Source: a virus
Strand: one strand, 5' to 3'
Length of the DNA stretch: 38,819 nucleotides
IMG/VR virus record: IMGVR_UViG_3300031576_000948
Span: 1-38,819 of that record
Shown here piece by piece: positions 14,566 to 21,908 of this stretch; position 1 is the first letter of the stretch; every line of letters starts with the position of its first letter. The notes under the pieces were generated by a model that saw nothing but the letters and a program-made list of their open reading frames with translations, searched no databases and was not told the origin of the DNA. The position numbers and the translations under genes are program-made.

Positions 14566-16397
14566 TGAACGTCACGATCAGCCTCCCCGACCAGGACGGC
14601 CTCGGCCTCACCGGGGTCGTCCCGGTCACCGTCGACGCGCAGCCGACGAAGAACCTGCAGCGCATCGACCTGCTCCTCGATGGCGTGCTCGCCGCGACGT
14701 CGCCGGCGGCGCCGATGGTGCACCAGTGGGACACCACGACGACGGCTGACGGCACGCATGTGCTGCGCGCCGAGGCGAGGTACAAGACGCGCAGGTCGGT
14801 GGGGCAGCTGGCCGTCACCGTCGCGAACGCAGCCGCTCCTCCCCCGCCGCCTCCGAACCCGCCTGTGAACGTCTCGCTGCCTTCGATCAGCGGGACGGCG
14901 GAGGTTGGGAAGACGCTTACGGCGTCGCCGGGCACGTGGAGCGGCGACCCGCCGATCGTCTACTCGTTCCGCTGGTATCGGGGCGCCACCCAGGTCGGCT
15001 CGCTGGACACGTATGTGCCGGCGTCGGCCGATGTCGGCAGCGCTCTCTCGGTCACTGTGCGGGCGACGAACGCGGCCGGCTTCCGCGAGGCGGTCAGCCC
15101 GCACACGCCGCCTGTCGCCGCCGCGCCCGCACCGCCTCCGCCTCCGCCTCCGCCTCCGCCTCCGCCTCCTGCGTCAGCACGGACGAAGGTCGCGGTCTAC
15201 AACCTCGGTGGCGGCGACGCGCTCGCCGCGCCGTTCAACGACCCGGCGAAGGTCGCGCAGCTCGACCTCGCGATCCTGTCGCCGCATCAGCGTGGCAACC
15301 GGGAGGCGATCCTGGCCGCGCCCGACCGACCGCTGCTCGTGTCGTACAAGATCGTGTCGGAGGTGACCTCCTCGTTCGCCTGGGGCAGCCCGGACTGGAA
15401 TGCGGTGCCCGCGATCGAGCGCGTCGAGACACGCCGCCGGATGAACTTCAACTCGACGGTGCCGGCCGAGGAGGCCAAGTGGCGAGACCTCAACCGTCCC
15501 GCGGGCGCGAGCTCGTGGCTGATGTATTCGGCGTCGGGGGTGCCGCTCACCTACCAGGGGTATCCGGCCGCGTTCATGTGCGACCCCGGCGACCCCGACT
15601 TCCAGGCGCGCTCGCTCGCGTACCTGCGTGAGCAGATCGCCGCGGACCGCCTCGACGGGATCTACCTCGACAACGTGCTCGTCTCCTCCGGCACGCAGCC
15701 GTCGTCGTGGCCGTACTACGTCAAGGATTCGGCGGGGCAGCTCGTGGTCAGATACGCGAGCGCCGCCGAGTACGCTGCCGCGGTCGAGTCGTACATGCAG
15801 CGGGTGGCTGCCGTGATCAAGGCCGACGGGAAGCTCGTGGTCGGCAACACGCACTGGTTTATCTCCGGCGGGCAGGGAGAGAACGACGGTTCCAAGCTCG
15901 CGGCGTGGTGGAGGCGTGTGGCGCCGACGATGACGCATCTGCTGTCGGAGTACGCGGCGATCACGCCGCAGGCGATCCACCGCAGCCGCGAGACCGACTT
16001 CGCTCCCACCTCGGACGACTCGTGGGACGACCACTGGAGCGAGTACACGGAGGACCTGCTCGCTATTGCGCGTGCGGCCGGCGCGAAGATGCTGTTCGGA
16101 TCGACCGTGGGTGACGCGGAGGAACGCTACGTGCTCGCCTCCACGCTGCTGCTGGGCGGCGACTTCTTCTGCTTCCAGCCGCAGAACGGGGCGAACTGGG
16201 TGACCGTGCCCGACCTGGGCGGCCTCGTCTCCGTGGAGTGGGTGCCGCCGGCGGGCATCCTGACGCCGTGGATCGGCGTCGGCCGCCTCGAGCGCGGCCT
16301 GGTTGTCGTCAACACGAGCCGGGCGTCGCAGCAGGTCACGGTCGACGGCCGCCTGTTCTCGCTCGGGCCGGTCGACGCGGCGAGCGCGGCTGGCTGA
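14565..16397 (+). CDS. Fibre with Ig-like domains, polyproline linkers and GHL15-like glycosidase domain
   Basis: A 610-residue protein starting at the ATG in TGATG. Residues 1-90 form an Ig-like beta sandwich. Residues 92-100 are a proline linker. Residues 101-180 form a second Ig-like domain (TAEVGKTLTASPGTW; FRWYRGATQVG). Residues 189-202 are a longer polyproline rod. From about 206 to the end is a TIM-barrel domain like putative glycosyl hydrolase family GHL15. It has MCDPGDPDFQ near 338 and RLDGIYLDNV at 362-371; D340, D364 and D369 are candidate acidic catalytic residues. It probably binds and cuts host surface glycan. The annotated frame also extends upstream, but the overlap start fits better. 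Confidence 0.82.
   Translation: MNVTISLPDQDGLGLTGVVPVTVDAQPTKNLQRIDLLLDGVLAATSPAAPMVHQWDTTTTADGTHVLRAEARYKTRRSVGQLAVTVANAAAPPPPPPNPPVNVSLPSISGTAEVGKTLTASPGTWSGDPPIVYSFRWYRGATQVGSLDTYVPASADVGSALSVTVRATNAAGFREAVSPHTPPVAAAPAPPPPPPPPPPPPPASARTKVAVYNLGGGDALAAPFNDPAKVAQLDLAILSPHQRGNREAILAAPDRPLLVSYKIVSEVTSSFAWGSPDWNAVPAIERVETRRRMNFNSTVPAEEAKWRDLNRPAGASSWLMYSASGVPLTYQGYPAAFMCDPGDPDFQARSLAYLREQIAADRLDGIYLDNVLVSSGTQPSSWPYYVKDSAGQLVVRYASAAEYAAAVESYMQRVAAVIKADGKLVVGNTHWFISGGQGENDGSKLAAWWRRVAPTMTHLLSEYAAITPQAIHRSRETDFAPTSDDSWDDHWSEYTEDLLAIARAAGAKMLFGSTVGDAEERYVLASTLLLGGDFFCFQPQNGANWVTVPDLGGLVSVEWVPPAGILTPWIGVGRLERGLVVVNTSRASQQVTVDGRLFSLGPVDAASAAG
15132..15170 (+). repeat. Hexanucleotide repeat encoding the polyproline rod
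   Basis: Six copies of CCGCCT plus a final CCT encode consecutive prolines between the Ig-like and glycosidase domains. Slippage would change rod length by two prolines per unit without breaking the frame. Confidence 0.85.
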
Positions 16398-17257
16398 TGT
16401 CTCTTCTCGGCACCGCCATCAACCGCTTCACCTGGAAGACGGGGGCCACGGACGGATTCGGCAACACGCGCGGGGTGTCCGTCACCCCCGGCAACAACAC
16501 GAAGGGGTCGTGGGCGCAGCTTCTGACGGCGATCGCGAACGACTGTTACCTGATCCACGTGCAGATCAGCGCCGGCTCCGTGTCGGCGGCGGCCCGCGAC
16601 ATGATCGTCGATATCGGCGTCGACCCTGCCGGCGGCACCGCCTACACGGTGGCGATCCCGGATCTCCTGGGGTCGTGCGCACGAGGGCTGAACGTGGGCG
16701 GCCCCAGCTGCCTTCACTACACGTTCCCGCTGTTCATCCCGGCTGGGGCGACGGTCGCCGCGCGCGCGTCGGTGAACAACGCGACGGTGGGGACGGTGCG
16801 CGTCTGGTGCAGCGTCTTCGGGCAGCCCACCCATCCGCATCTCGTTCGCGCCGGGGCGGTAGTCGAGGCGTTCGGGATTACTGCCGCCTCCTCGTCCGGT
16901 ACGGCGGTGACGCCGGGCAACAACGCGGAGGGCGCCTACGCGCAGTTGGGCGCGAACCTGGTCGCCGACTTTTGGTGGTGGCAGCTCGGCGTCGGCGTCA
17001 ACGACACGACGATGGGCGGCACCTCGATCGTCTACCGCGCCGACCTCCACTACGGCGACGCCACCACCAAGCATCCGATCATCGACAACCAGGTGTTCGG
17101 CGTCGACACGGCGGAGGCGCTCAACATGTCGGGCGCCGACCAACTGCTGATGGCGGTCTGCAACGTGCCCGCCGGCAACGGCGTCTTCGGCCGCATGGGC
17201 GCGCAGGCCGCCCCGGACGCGTCCATGTCGATGGCCGCCTACGGACTCCGAGGCTGA
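16397..17257 (+). CDS. Virion protein with a duplicated domain (286 aa)
   Basis: Starts at the ATG overlapping the previous stop by one base. Two halves resemble each other: GVSVTPGNNTKGSWAQLL near residue 26 and GTAVTPGNNAEGAYAQLG near residue 171, each followed by a strand with a W/Y-rich I/L-H/W-V pattern. It is beta-rich, with many Gly, Thr and Ala. Likely a surface or fibre subunit made by internal duplication. No known family is recognised. Confidence 0.68.
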   Translation: MSLLGTAINRFTWKTGATDGFGNTRGVSVTPGNNTKGSWAQLLTAIANDCYLIHVQISAGSVSAAARDMIVDIGVDPAGGTAYTVAIPDLLGSCARGLNVGGPSCLHYTFPLFIPAGATVAARASVNNATVGTVRVWCSVFGQPTHPHLVRAGAVVEAFGITAASSSGTAVTPGNNAEGAYAQLGANLVADFWWWQLGVGVNDTTMGGTSIVYRADLHYGDATTKHPIIDNQVFGVDTAEALNMSGADQLLMAVCNVPAGNGVFGRMGAQAAPDASMSMAAYGLRG

Positions 17258-17955
17258 TGGCTCCGTCGCAGGCGTTCAACTCCGCGGCCACGATCACCAC
17301 CACGGCCAGGTCGATGCCGTCGGACACCACCACCGGCGTCCCCGTCAGCCGCGCCGACGACGGCTACTACGAGCTCTCCCTCGACGTGTCCGCGCTCGCC
17401 TTGGGCGACGAGTACCTGGTGCGCTTCTACGAGAAAGCGCAGGCCGCCGACACGCAACGCTCCATGGAACGCTTCGCGCTGCTGGGGCCGCAAACCGCGC
17501 CGATCCTCCGCTTCCCCGCGCTGATGCTGATGCACGGCTGGGACATGACGATCGTCAAAGTCGCGGGCACCGACCGCTCTGTCGAGTGGTCGATCCGAAG
17601 CTACGGCACCCCAGCCGAATACTTCGCCGCCTCCGAGACTGTCACCACGACGGAGCATTCCTTGACCACGGACACGGCGGGGCCGGACGCGGCCACCGAC
17701 GACAAGGCGATCCAGGCGCTGATCGACGTGTCCGCGTTGGCGACCGGCGACCGCTACCAGTTGCGCGGCTACGAGAAGATCGGTGACGGCACCGACACGC
17801 AGAGGAAGGCATGGGAGCGCGTCCTCGCCGGCGCCCAGCCCGACCCGCTGATCGTCGTGCCGGTCGCCGCCTACCTGCACGGCTGGGACCTCACCCTCGA
17901 CAAGCTCGCCGGCACCGACCGCTCCGTCTCCTGGTCGCTGCGGAGCATCGGATGA
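17257..17955 (+). CDS. Virion protein with two tandem copies of one domain (232 aa)
   Basis: Starts at an ATG with a one-base overlap. Two copies of about 80 residues are easy to see. The first has LDVSALALGDEYLVRFYEK and HGWDMTIVKVAGTDRSVEW; the second has IDVSALATGDRYQLRGYEK and HGWDLTLDKLAGTDRSVSW. Each ends in SxRSxG. The copies share the order of all motifs but have diverged, so the duplication is not recent. Probably a fibre or appendage subunit. Confidence 0.72.
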   Translation: MAPSQAFNSAATITTTARSMPSDTTTGVPVSRADDGYYELSLDVSALALGDEYLVRFYEKAQAADTQRSMERFALLGPQTAPILRFPALMLMHGWDMTIVKVAGTDRSVEWSIRSYGTPAEYFAASETVTTTEHSLTTDTAGPDAATDDKAIQALIDVSALATGDRYQLRGYEKIGDGTDTQRKAWERVLAGAQPDPLIVVPVAAYLHGWDLTLDKLAGTDRSVSWSLRSIG

Positions 17956-18668
17956 GCGACTTCCTCTGGCAGCCGATCCCCGCGGCCGCCGGCACGACCT
18001 TCAACCAGGCGCTCACCGCGACGGTCACGAGCACCGCGTCGATCGTCAACCAGGCCGGGAAGATCCTGTCGGCCGCGGTCACGTCGACAGCATCGATCGT
18101 GCGCTCCGCCGGCAAGGCGCTCACCGCGACCGTCGCCGCGTCCGCGACGATCGTGAAGAGCGTCGGGAAGGCTCTGTCGGCGACGGTGACGAGCACGGCG
18201 ACGTTGGCGGCGTCCCGCGCCTACCTGCGCACCCTCGAAGCCACCGCCACCGTCTCCGCGACCGTCACCAGGCAGGTCGGGAAGCTGCTGTCGGCCACGT
18301 CGACCCTGTCCGCGACGATCGCGCGGAGCGTCGACAAGGTGCTGACAGCGACCGTGACCGCGGCCGCCACCATCAGCCGCACCGTCGGCAAGACGCTCAC
18401 AGGATCAGCGACCGTTATCGCGTCTATCACGCGAAGCGTGGGCAAGACGCTGACCGCGGCCGCGACGGTGACGGCGACCCTGCAGGCGCTGTTCCAGGCG
18501 GCGGGCCGCGTCTTCACCGCCATGTTCGGCCCGCCGTCGCCGTCAGGGCCCGGGGCCGGCAGCCCCGAAGCCGCAGCCTACGACCCGATGTCGCCGGCGG
18601 GGCCGGGCGAGGGCTCGCCCGACGACAGCGGCTGGAAGCCGATGACACCCGGGGGCCCCGATGCCTGA
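17952..18668 (+). CDS. Nonapartite 18-residue repeat protein with Gly/Pro-rich tail (238 aa)
   Basis: Nine imperfect repeats of about 18 residues run from residue 19 to 190, with consensus like L-T-A-T-V-T-S-T-A-S-I-V-R-S-V-G-K. Positions alternate hydrophobic and small or Thr residues with a terminal Gly-Lys, which fits a beta-solenoid or an elongated fibre shaft. The tail repeats SPxGPGxGSP, collagen-like in composition. ATG start overlaps the previous stop (ATGA). Likely a fibre shaft. No enzymatic motif is seen. Confidence 0.7.
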   Translation: MSDFLWQPIPAAAGTTFNQALTATVTSTASIVNQAGKILSAAVTSTASIVRSAGKALTATVAASATIVKSVGKALSATVTSTATLAASRAYLRTLEATATVSATVTRQVGKLLSATSTLSATIARSVDKVLTATVTAAATISRTVGKTLTGSATVIASITRSVGKTLTAAATVTATLQALFQAAGRVFTAMFGPPSPSGPGAGSPEAAAYDPMSPAGPGEGSPDDSGWKPMTPGGPDA

Positions 18669-19593
18669 GCGCAGGGTCTGGTACGTCGGCGACCGCAACC
18701 CCTCGATCTCCGACACGATCGAGGACAGCGCCGGTGCGGTCCTGATCCAGGGGCTGACGCTCACGTTCAAGATGCGCCCCGTCAACTCGAGCGTGCCGAA
18801 GGTGAACGCGGCCGCCGTCAACCTCGATGACGGCACCGCCGCCAACAAGGGCAAGTGGCGTTACGACTGGGCCGCCCTCGACGTCGACACCGCCGGCGAA
18901 TACCTCGCCTGGGTCGAGGCGGTCTCCGGCGGCAAGGTGCAGGCGGTCCACGAGGCGATCATCGAGTTCCAAGCGCACGGGCCCGCCAGCCAACTGTACG
19001 TCGAGCTCAAGCAGGTGAAAGCGACGCTTGAGCTGTCCACCAACACGTTCGGCGACGGTGACCTGCGGGCGGCGCTGACCGCGGCCTGCCGCGGCATCGA
19101 CTCCGTCTGCGGCCGCCGCTTCTACCTCGACACGGGAGCCGCCAACGTCCGCTACTACAGCCCGTTCGACAAGCTGCTGCTGCCCGTCGATGACATCGTC
19201 GCCGTCACCTCGCTGAAGACCGATCCGGGCGGCGACGGCACCTTCGAGCAGACGTGGACGGTCAACACCGACTACACGCGTGAGCCGTTGAACGCGGCCG
19301 CCGACGCCAGGCCGTGGAGTCTGCTGCGCGCGCACCCGTCCGGCTCGTACAGGTTCCCGACGGCGTATCCGAGGTCGGTGGAGGTGACCGGCCAGTTCGG
19401 CTGGCAGACGGTGCCCGGCCCGATCGTGGAGGCGGCCACGATCCTGGCCGGAAAGCTGTTCAAGCGAGCCCGTGAGGCGCCGTTCGGGATCGTCACCCTC
19501 GGCGTTGACGTGGGCGCGGCGATGAGGATCGCCCGCATGGACCCCGACGTCGCCTTCCTGATCGGCCCCTACACCAAGATCGGCGTCTACTAG
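18661..19593 (+). CDS. Head-tail connector (gp6-like) fused to an N-terminal Ig-like domain
   Basis: A 310-residue protein with two parts. Residues 1-105 resemble the BppU N-terminal type beta fold (VWYVGDRNPSISDTIED; GKWRYDWAALDVDTAGEYL). From residue 113 it matches phage gp6-like head-tail connectors (YVELKQVKATLELS; ALTAACRGIDSVCGRRFY; VEVTGQFGW; EAATILAGKLFKRAREAPFG). Connectors of this kind dock under the portal. An Ig-like part facing outwards could decorate the neck, or be a relic of fusion with the upstream fibre cassette. Confidence 0.82.
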   Translation: MPERRVWYVGDRNPSISDTIEDSAGAVLIQGLTLTFKMRPVNSSVPKVNAAAVNLDDGTAANKGKWRYDWAALDVDTAGEYLAWVEAVSGGKVQAVHEAIIEFQAHGPASQLYVELKQVKATLELSTNTFGDGDLRAALTAACRGIDSVCGRRFYLDTGAANVRYYSPFDKLLLPVDDIVAVTSLKTDPGGDGTFEQTWTVNTDYTREPLNAAADARPWSLLRAHPSGSYRFPTAYPRSVEVTGQFGWQTVPGPIVEAATILAGKLFKRAREAPFGIVTLGVDVGAAMRIARMDPDVAFLIGPYTKIGVY

Positions 19594-19597
19594 GCCC

Positions 19598-20014
19598 GTG
19601 GCCAAGCTGTCGGCTATCCGCGAGGGGCTCGCCGCCAACCTCGCGCCGTTGCAGGACGCGCAGGTGTCCGCCTACATGCTCGCTGCCCCGACGCCCCCCT
19701 GCATCCACGTCTACCCGGACGAGATCACGTACGACCGGGCGATGGGCCGCGGCGAGGACGACTGGCAGCTGGTCGTGCACGGCTTCGTTGGCCTCACGTC
19801 GGACGTGGGCGCGCAGAAACGGCTCGACCGCTGGCTCGCCTCGACCGGCGCCGAGTCGGTGAAGGCGCTGATCGAAACGGACCGGACGCTCGATGGCGCC
19901 TGCGACGACCTGTTCGTGCAGACGTGTAGCGGCTACCGCGTCTACCAGCTCGAAGGCCGTCCGCCGACGTTGGGCGCGGAATGGACTGTCCTCGTCATCG
20001 CAAAGGGAGCGTGA
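19598..20014 (+). CDS. Tail completion / neck protein (138 aa)
   Basis: GTG start five bases after the connector. IREGLAANLAPLQDAQV, IHVYPDEITYDRAMGRG and DDWQLVVHGFVGLTSDVGAQ match tail terminator or completion proteins of siphoviruses (gp17/gpU-like layout): an alpha-beta fold with a central sheet. It should cap the tail tube or join it to the connector. The order connector then tail completion is normal for HK97-like phages. Confidence 0.72.
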   Translation: MAKLSAIREGLAANLAPLQDAQVSAYMLAAPTPPCIHVYPDEITYDRAMGRGEDDWQLVVHGFVGLTSDVGAQKRLDRWLASTGAESVKALIETDRTLDGACDDLFVQTCSGYRVYQLEGRPPTLGAEWTVLVIAKGA

Positions 20015-20018
20015 ACGC

Positions 20019-20364
20019 GTGGCAACCCTCGTAACACAGACCATCAGCCGACTCGGGGCCAACCCGTCTTATGCTGCCGCCGCGGGCGGCGGCGACAGCT
20101 TCACCCCGGGAGCCAACACGTTCCTGCACGTGAAGAACGCGGGCGGCGGCGCGATCACCGTCACTGTCGCGATCCCGGCCGGCGTCAAGCAGATCCCCGA
20201 CGTGGTGCAGTCGGTCGCGGCCGTCACGGTCACGAACGGGCAGGAGCGGATGATCGGCCCACCCCGCCGAGTTCTTCGCCGACCCCACTGACGGCCTCGC
20301 CGACATCACCTACTCCGGCGTGACGTCGGTCACGGTCGGCGTCTTCAACGTCTCGAAGCCCTAG
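20019..20364 (+). pseudogene. Beta-rich phage virion protein, apparently frameshifted
   Basis: The GTG at 20019 opens VATLVTQTISRLGANPSYAAAAGGGD, a family of about 110-residue phage proteins. The frame holds to GQERMIGP and then runs into RRVLRRPH and a stop at 20291. One frame over, from about 20261 the sequence reads HPAEFFADPTDGLADITY and ends VFNVSKP with TAG at 20362-20364, nine bases before the next gene. The C-rich GGCCCACCCC at 20254-20263 is the likely site; removing one base or adding two restores the gene. Mutation and sequencing error cannot be separated here. Confidence 0.75.
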
Positions 20365-20373
20365 GAGGACCAC

Positions 20374-20661
20374 GTGAACCGCTATCTGGTAACCGGCCCC
20401 CGGCCGGTGCTCGACCATGCCCTCGGCGACGAGTTCGAGCACGACTTCATAGACTCGCAGGAGGCGGACCTCGTCGCCGGCGGCCGCCTCGCGATCGTGC
20501 CCGGCCGCTACGAGGTCGTCGGCACGCAGCACGTGATGGACACGCCCCCAGGGGGCACGTTCGAGCACGCGTTCACCCGCCCGCAGGAGCGGGCGCTGCT
20601 CGAGGGCGGGCATCTGGAACGCGTCGCGTCCAAGTCGAAGAGAAAGCCGAAGGAGGAGTAG
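20374..20661 (+). CDS. Small duplicated phage protein (95 aa)
   Basis: The GTG at 20374 follows TAGGAGGACC, a strong site. The two halves repeat the pattern G-x-x-x-V-x-x-x-x-x-G-x-x-F-E-H: VLDHALGDEFEHDF, SQEADLVAGGRLAIV, then VMDTPPGGTFEHAF, PQERALLEGGHLERV. The C-terminus is lysine-rich. I recognise this type from actinophage neck-to-tail regions; function is unknown. Confidence 0.75.
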   Translation: MNRYLVTGPRPVLDHALGDEFEHDFIDSQEADLVAGGRLAIVPGRYEVVGTQHVMDTPPGGTFEHAFTRPQERALLEGGHLERVASKSKRKPKEE

Positions 20662-20664
20662 ACG

Positions 20665-21078
20665 ATGGCCAAGTTCGTCCTCAAGGACGCGTTCGTGAGC
20701 GTGAACGGCGTCACCTTGTCCGACCACGTCGCGTCCGTCGAAGTCACGATGGGCGCAGAGGACGTCCCGGACACGGCGATGGGCGCCTCCGGTGTTGGCC
20801 GCAAGCCCGGTCTGCGTGACGAGTCGTTCGCGGTCACGTGGCGGCAGGACTTCGCCGCCGCCAACGTCGACGCCACGCTCGCGCCGCTGTACACCGGCGG
20901 CACCCTGCACACGGTCGAGGTGCGCCCCACGTCGGCCGCGGTGTCGGCGACAAACCCGAAGTATTCCGGCTCCTGCTACCTGAACGAGTGGTCGCCGATC
21001 GCGGGCGAGGTCGGCTCGATCGCCGAGGCGACGTCGTCGCACGTCGTGGACGGCGTGATCACGCGCGCCACCGTCTGA
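20665..21078 (+). CDS. Probable tail tube protein (major tail protein)
   Basis: ATG with AAGGAGGAG upstream. A 137-residue beta-rich protein: AKFVLKDAFVSVNGVTLSDHV, VEVTMGAEDVPDT, FAVTWRQDFAAANVDATL and GSCYLNEWSPIAGEVGS. The layout fits short siphovirus tail tube proteins, and its position just before the chaperone and tape measure genes agrees. It would polymerise into the tube that conducts DNA. It overlaps the next gene by one base. Confidence 0.78.
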   Translation: MAKFVLKDAFVSVNGVTLSDHVASVEVTMGAEDVPDTAMGASGVGRKPGLRDESFAVTWRQDFAAANVDATLAPLYTGGTLHTVEVRPTSAAVSATNPKYSGSCYLNEWSPIAGEVGSIAEATSSHVVDGVITRATV

Positions 21079-21443
21079 TGGCGGAGGCGATCCGGGTCGA
21101 GGGCCTGCGTGACCTCGAGCGGGCGCTCAGGCGCGCCGACAAGGAGTCCGCGAAGGAGCTGCGCCGCGAGCTGCGCGAGGCCGGGAAGGTCGTGTCGGCG
21201 GAGGCGAGGTCGCGGTTCGCGTCCGTGGACGCCCGCTCGGCGATGGGGATCCGCCCGCGTGTCCGTGCCGGAGCGACCGTGACCGTGGAGCAGTCGCGGC
21301 GGCGCACGACGGGGCAGCGCCCCGATTTCGGGGCGCTGCAGATGCGGCGGGCGCTGTTGCCGGCGCTCGCCGCCAAGGAAGACGAGGTCTTCGACCGAGT
21401 GGAGGCTGCGCTTGATCGCGTGGCGAGGAAGGAGGGGTTCTGA
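21078..21443 (+). CDS. HK97 gp10-like neck/tail completion protein (121 aa)
   Basis: The ATG in TGATG at 21078 is preferred over the long upstream open frame. IRVEGLRDLERALRRADKESAKEL at the start and a later VSAEARSRFASVDARS match the helical N-terminus of gp10-type proteins. The C-terminus holds LLPALAAKEDEVFDRVEAALDRV. Unusually it lies after the tube gene instead of before it, so the neck role is inferred from family resemblance only. Confidence 0.7.
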   Translation: MAEAIRVEGLRDLERALRRADKESAKELRRELREAGKVVSAEARSRFASVDARSAMGIRPRVRAGATVTVEQSRRRTTGQRPDFGALQMRRALLPALAAKEDEVFDRVEAALDRVARKEGF

Positions 21444-21444
21444 G

Positions 21445-21825
21445 ATGGCGCAGTTCACTCATCTCGACAGCGTCTACGAGCTCGTCCAGACGAGCGAGTG
21501 GACGTGGGTTGAGGGAAGGCAAGGCAAGCAGGCGTCTGGAGGAATGAGCGTCGTCGAGATCGGACAGCGTGCGACACTCGGCGACCCGGACGCGCTGATC
21601 GCGTTGATCGTCGTCTCGATCATGCGTGTCCGCCCGGCCGCGACAGCCGAGAAGATCGTGCAGGAGATCGAGGCGAGCGGCCAGCGGATGCTCGCGTTCG
21701 TCGACCAAATCTCGGCGGAGCAGGTGAGCGGCGACGACCCCCCGGCGGGGGCCGCCGAGGAGGCGGCGACATCAGCCACGACGACAACCCCCGACGACTC
21801 TGGGGACCAGAGCTCGGATACGTGA
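21445..21825 (+). CDS. Tail assembly chaperone G
   Basis: A 126-residue protein starting at the ATG at 21445. Helices such as DPDALIALIVVSIMRVRP and ATAEKIVQEIEASGQ are typical of G-type tail chaperones, which coat the tape measure protein during tail assembly. The C-terminal 30 residues are low-complexity (AAEEAATSATTTTPDDS), as expected for a stretch that overlaps a second reading frame. A CCCCCCG slippery sequence lies at 21738. Confidence 0.75.
   Translation: MAQFTHLDSVYELVQTSEWTWVEGRQGKQASGGMSVVEIGQRATLGDPDALIALIVVSIMRVRPAATAEKIVQEIEASGQRMLAFVDQISAEQVSGDDPPAGAAEEAATSATTTTPDDSGDQSSDT
21738..21744 (+). promoter_or_regulatory. Candidate -1 ribosomal frameshift site for the G-T chaperone fusion
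   Basis: In the G frame the sequence reads GAC CCC CCG, that is C-CCC-CCG, which fits X-XXY-YYZ. After a -1 slip the frame stays open to TAG at 21906-21908 and reads, near its end, RRLWGPELGYVMHVRPWEM. A 6-bp GC stem (21743-21748 with 21752-21757) follows closely. Lambda, HK97 and most siphoviruses make G-T fusions this way. The product would be about 154 residues. Confidence 0.55.
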
Positions 21826-21908
21826 TGCACGTCCGCCCCTGGGAGATGGAGCTGTTCACGCCGGCTGAGCTGGACGCGATCCGCGGCTGGGCGAGGGAAC
21901 GCCGCTAG
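21825..21908 (+). CDS. Tail assembly chaperone T segment (27 aa alone, or part of G-T fusion)
   Basis: The frame MHVRPWEMELFTPAELDAI ending WARERR resembles the T part of tail chaperones. It can start at ATG 21825 (or GTG 21822) overlapping the G stop, or be reached by a -1 slip at 21738. The upstream part of the frame (WGPELGY) also looks coding, which favours the slip. The tape measure ATG follows directly at 21909. Confidence 0.6.
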   Translation: MHVRPWEMELFTPAELDAIRGWARERR

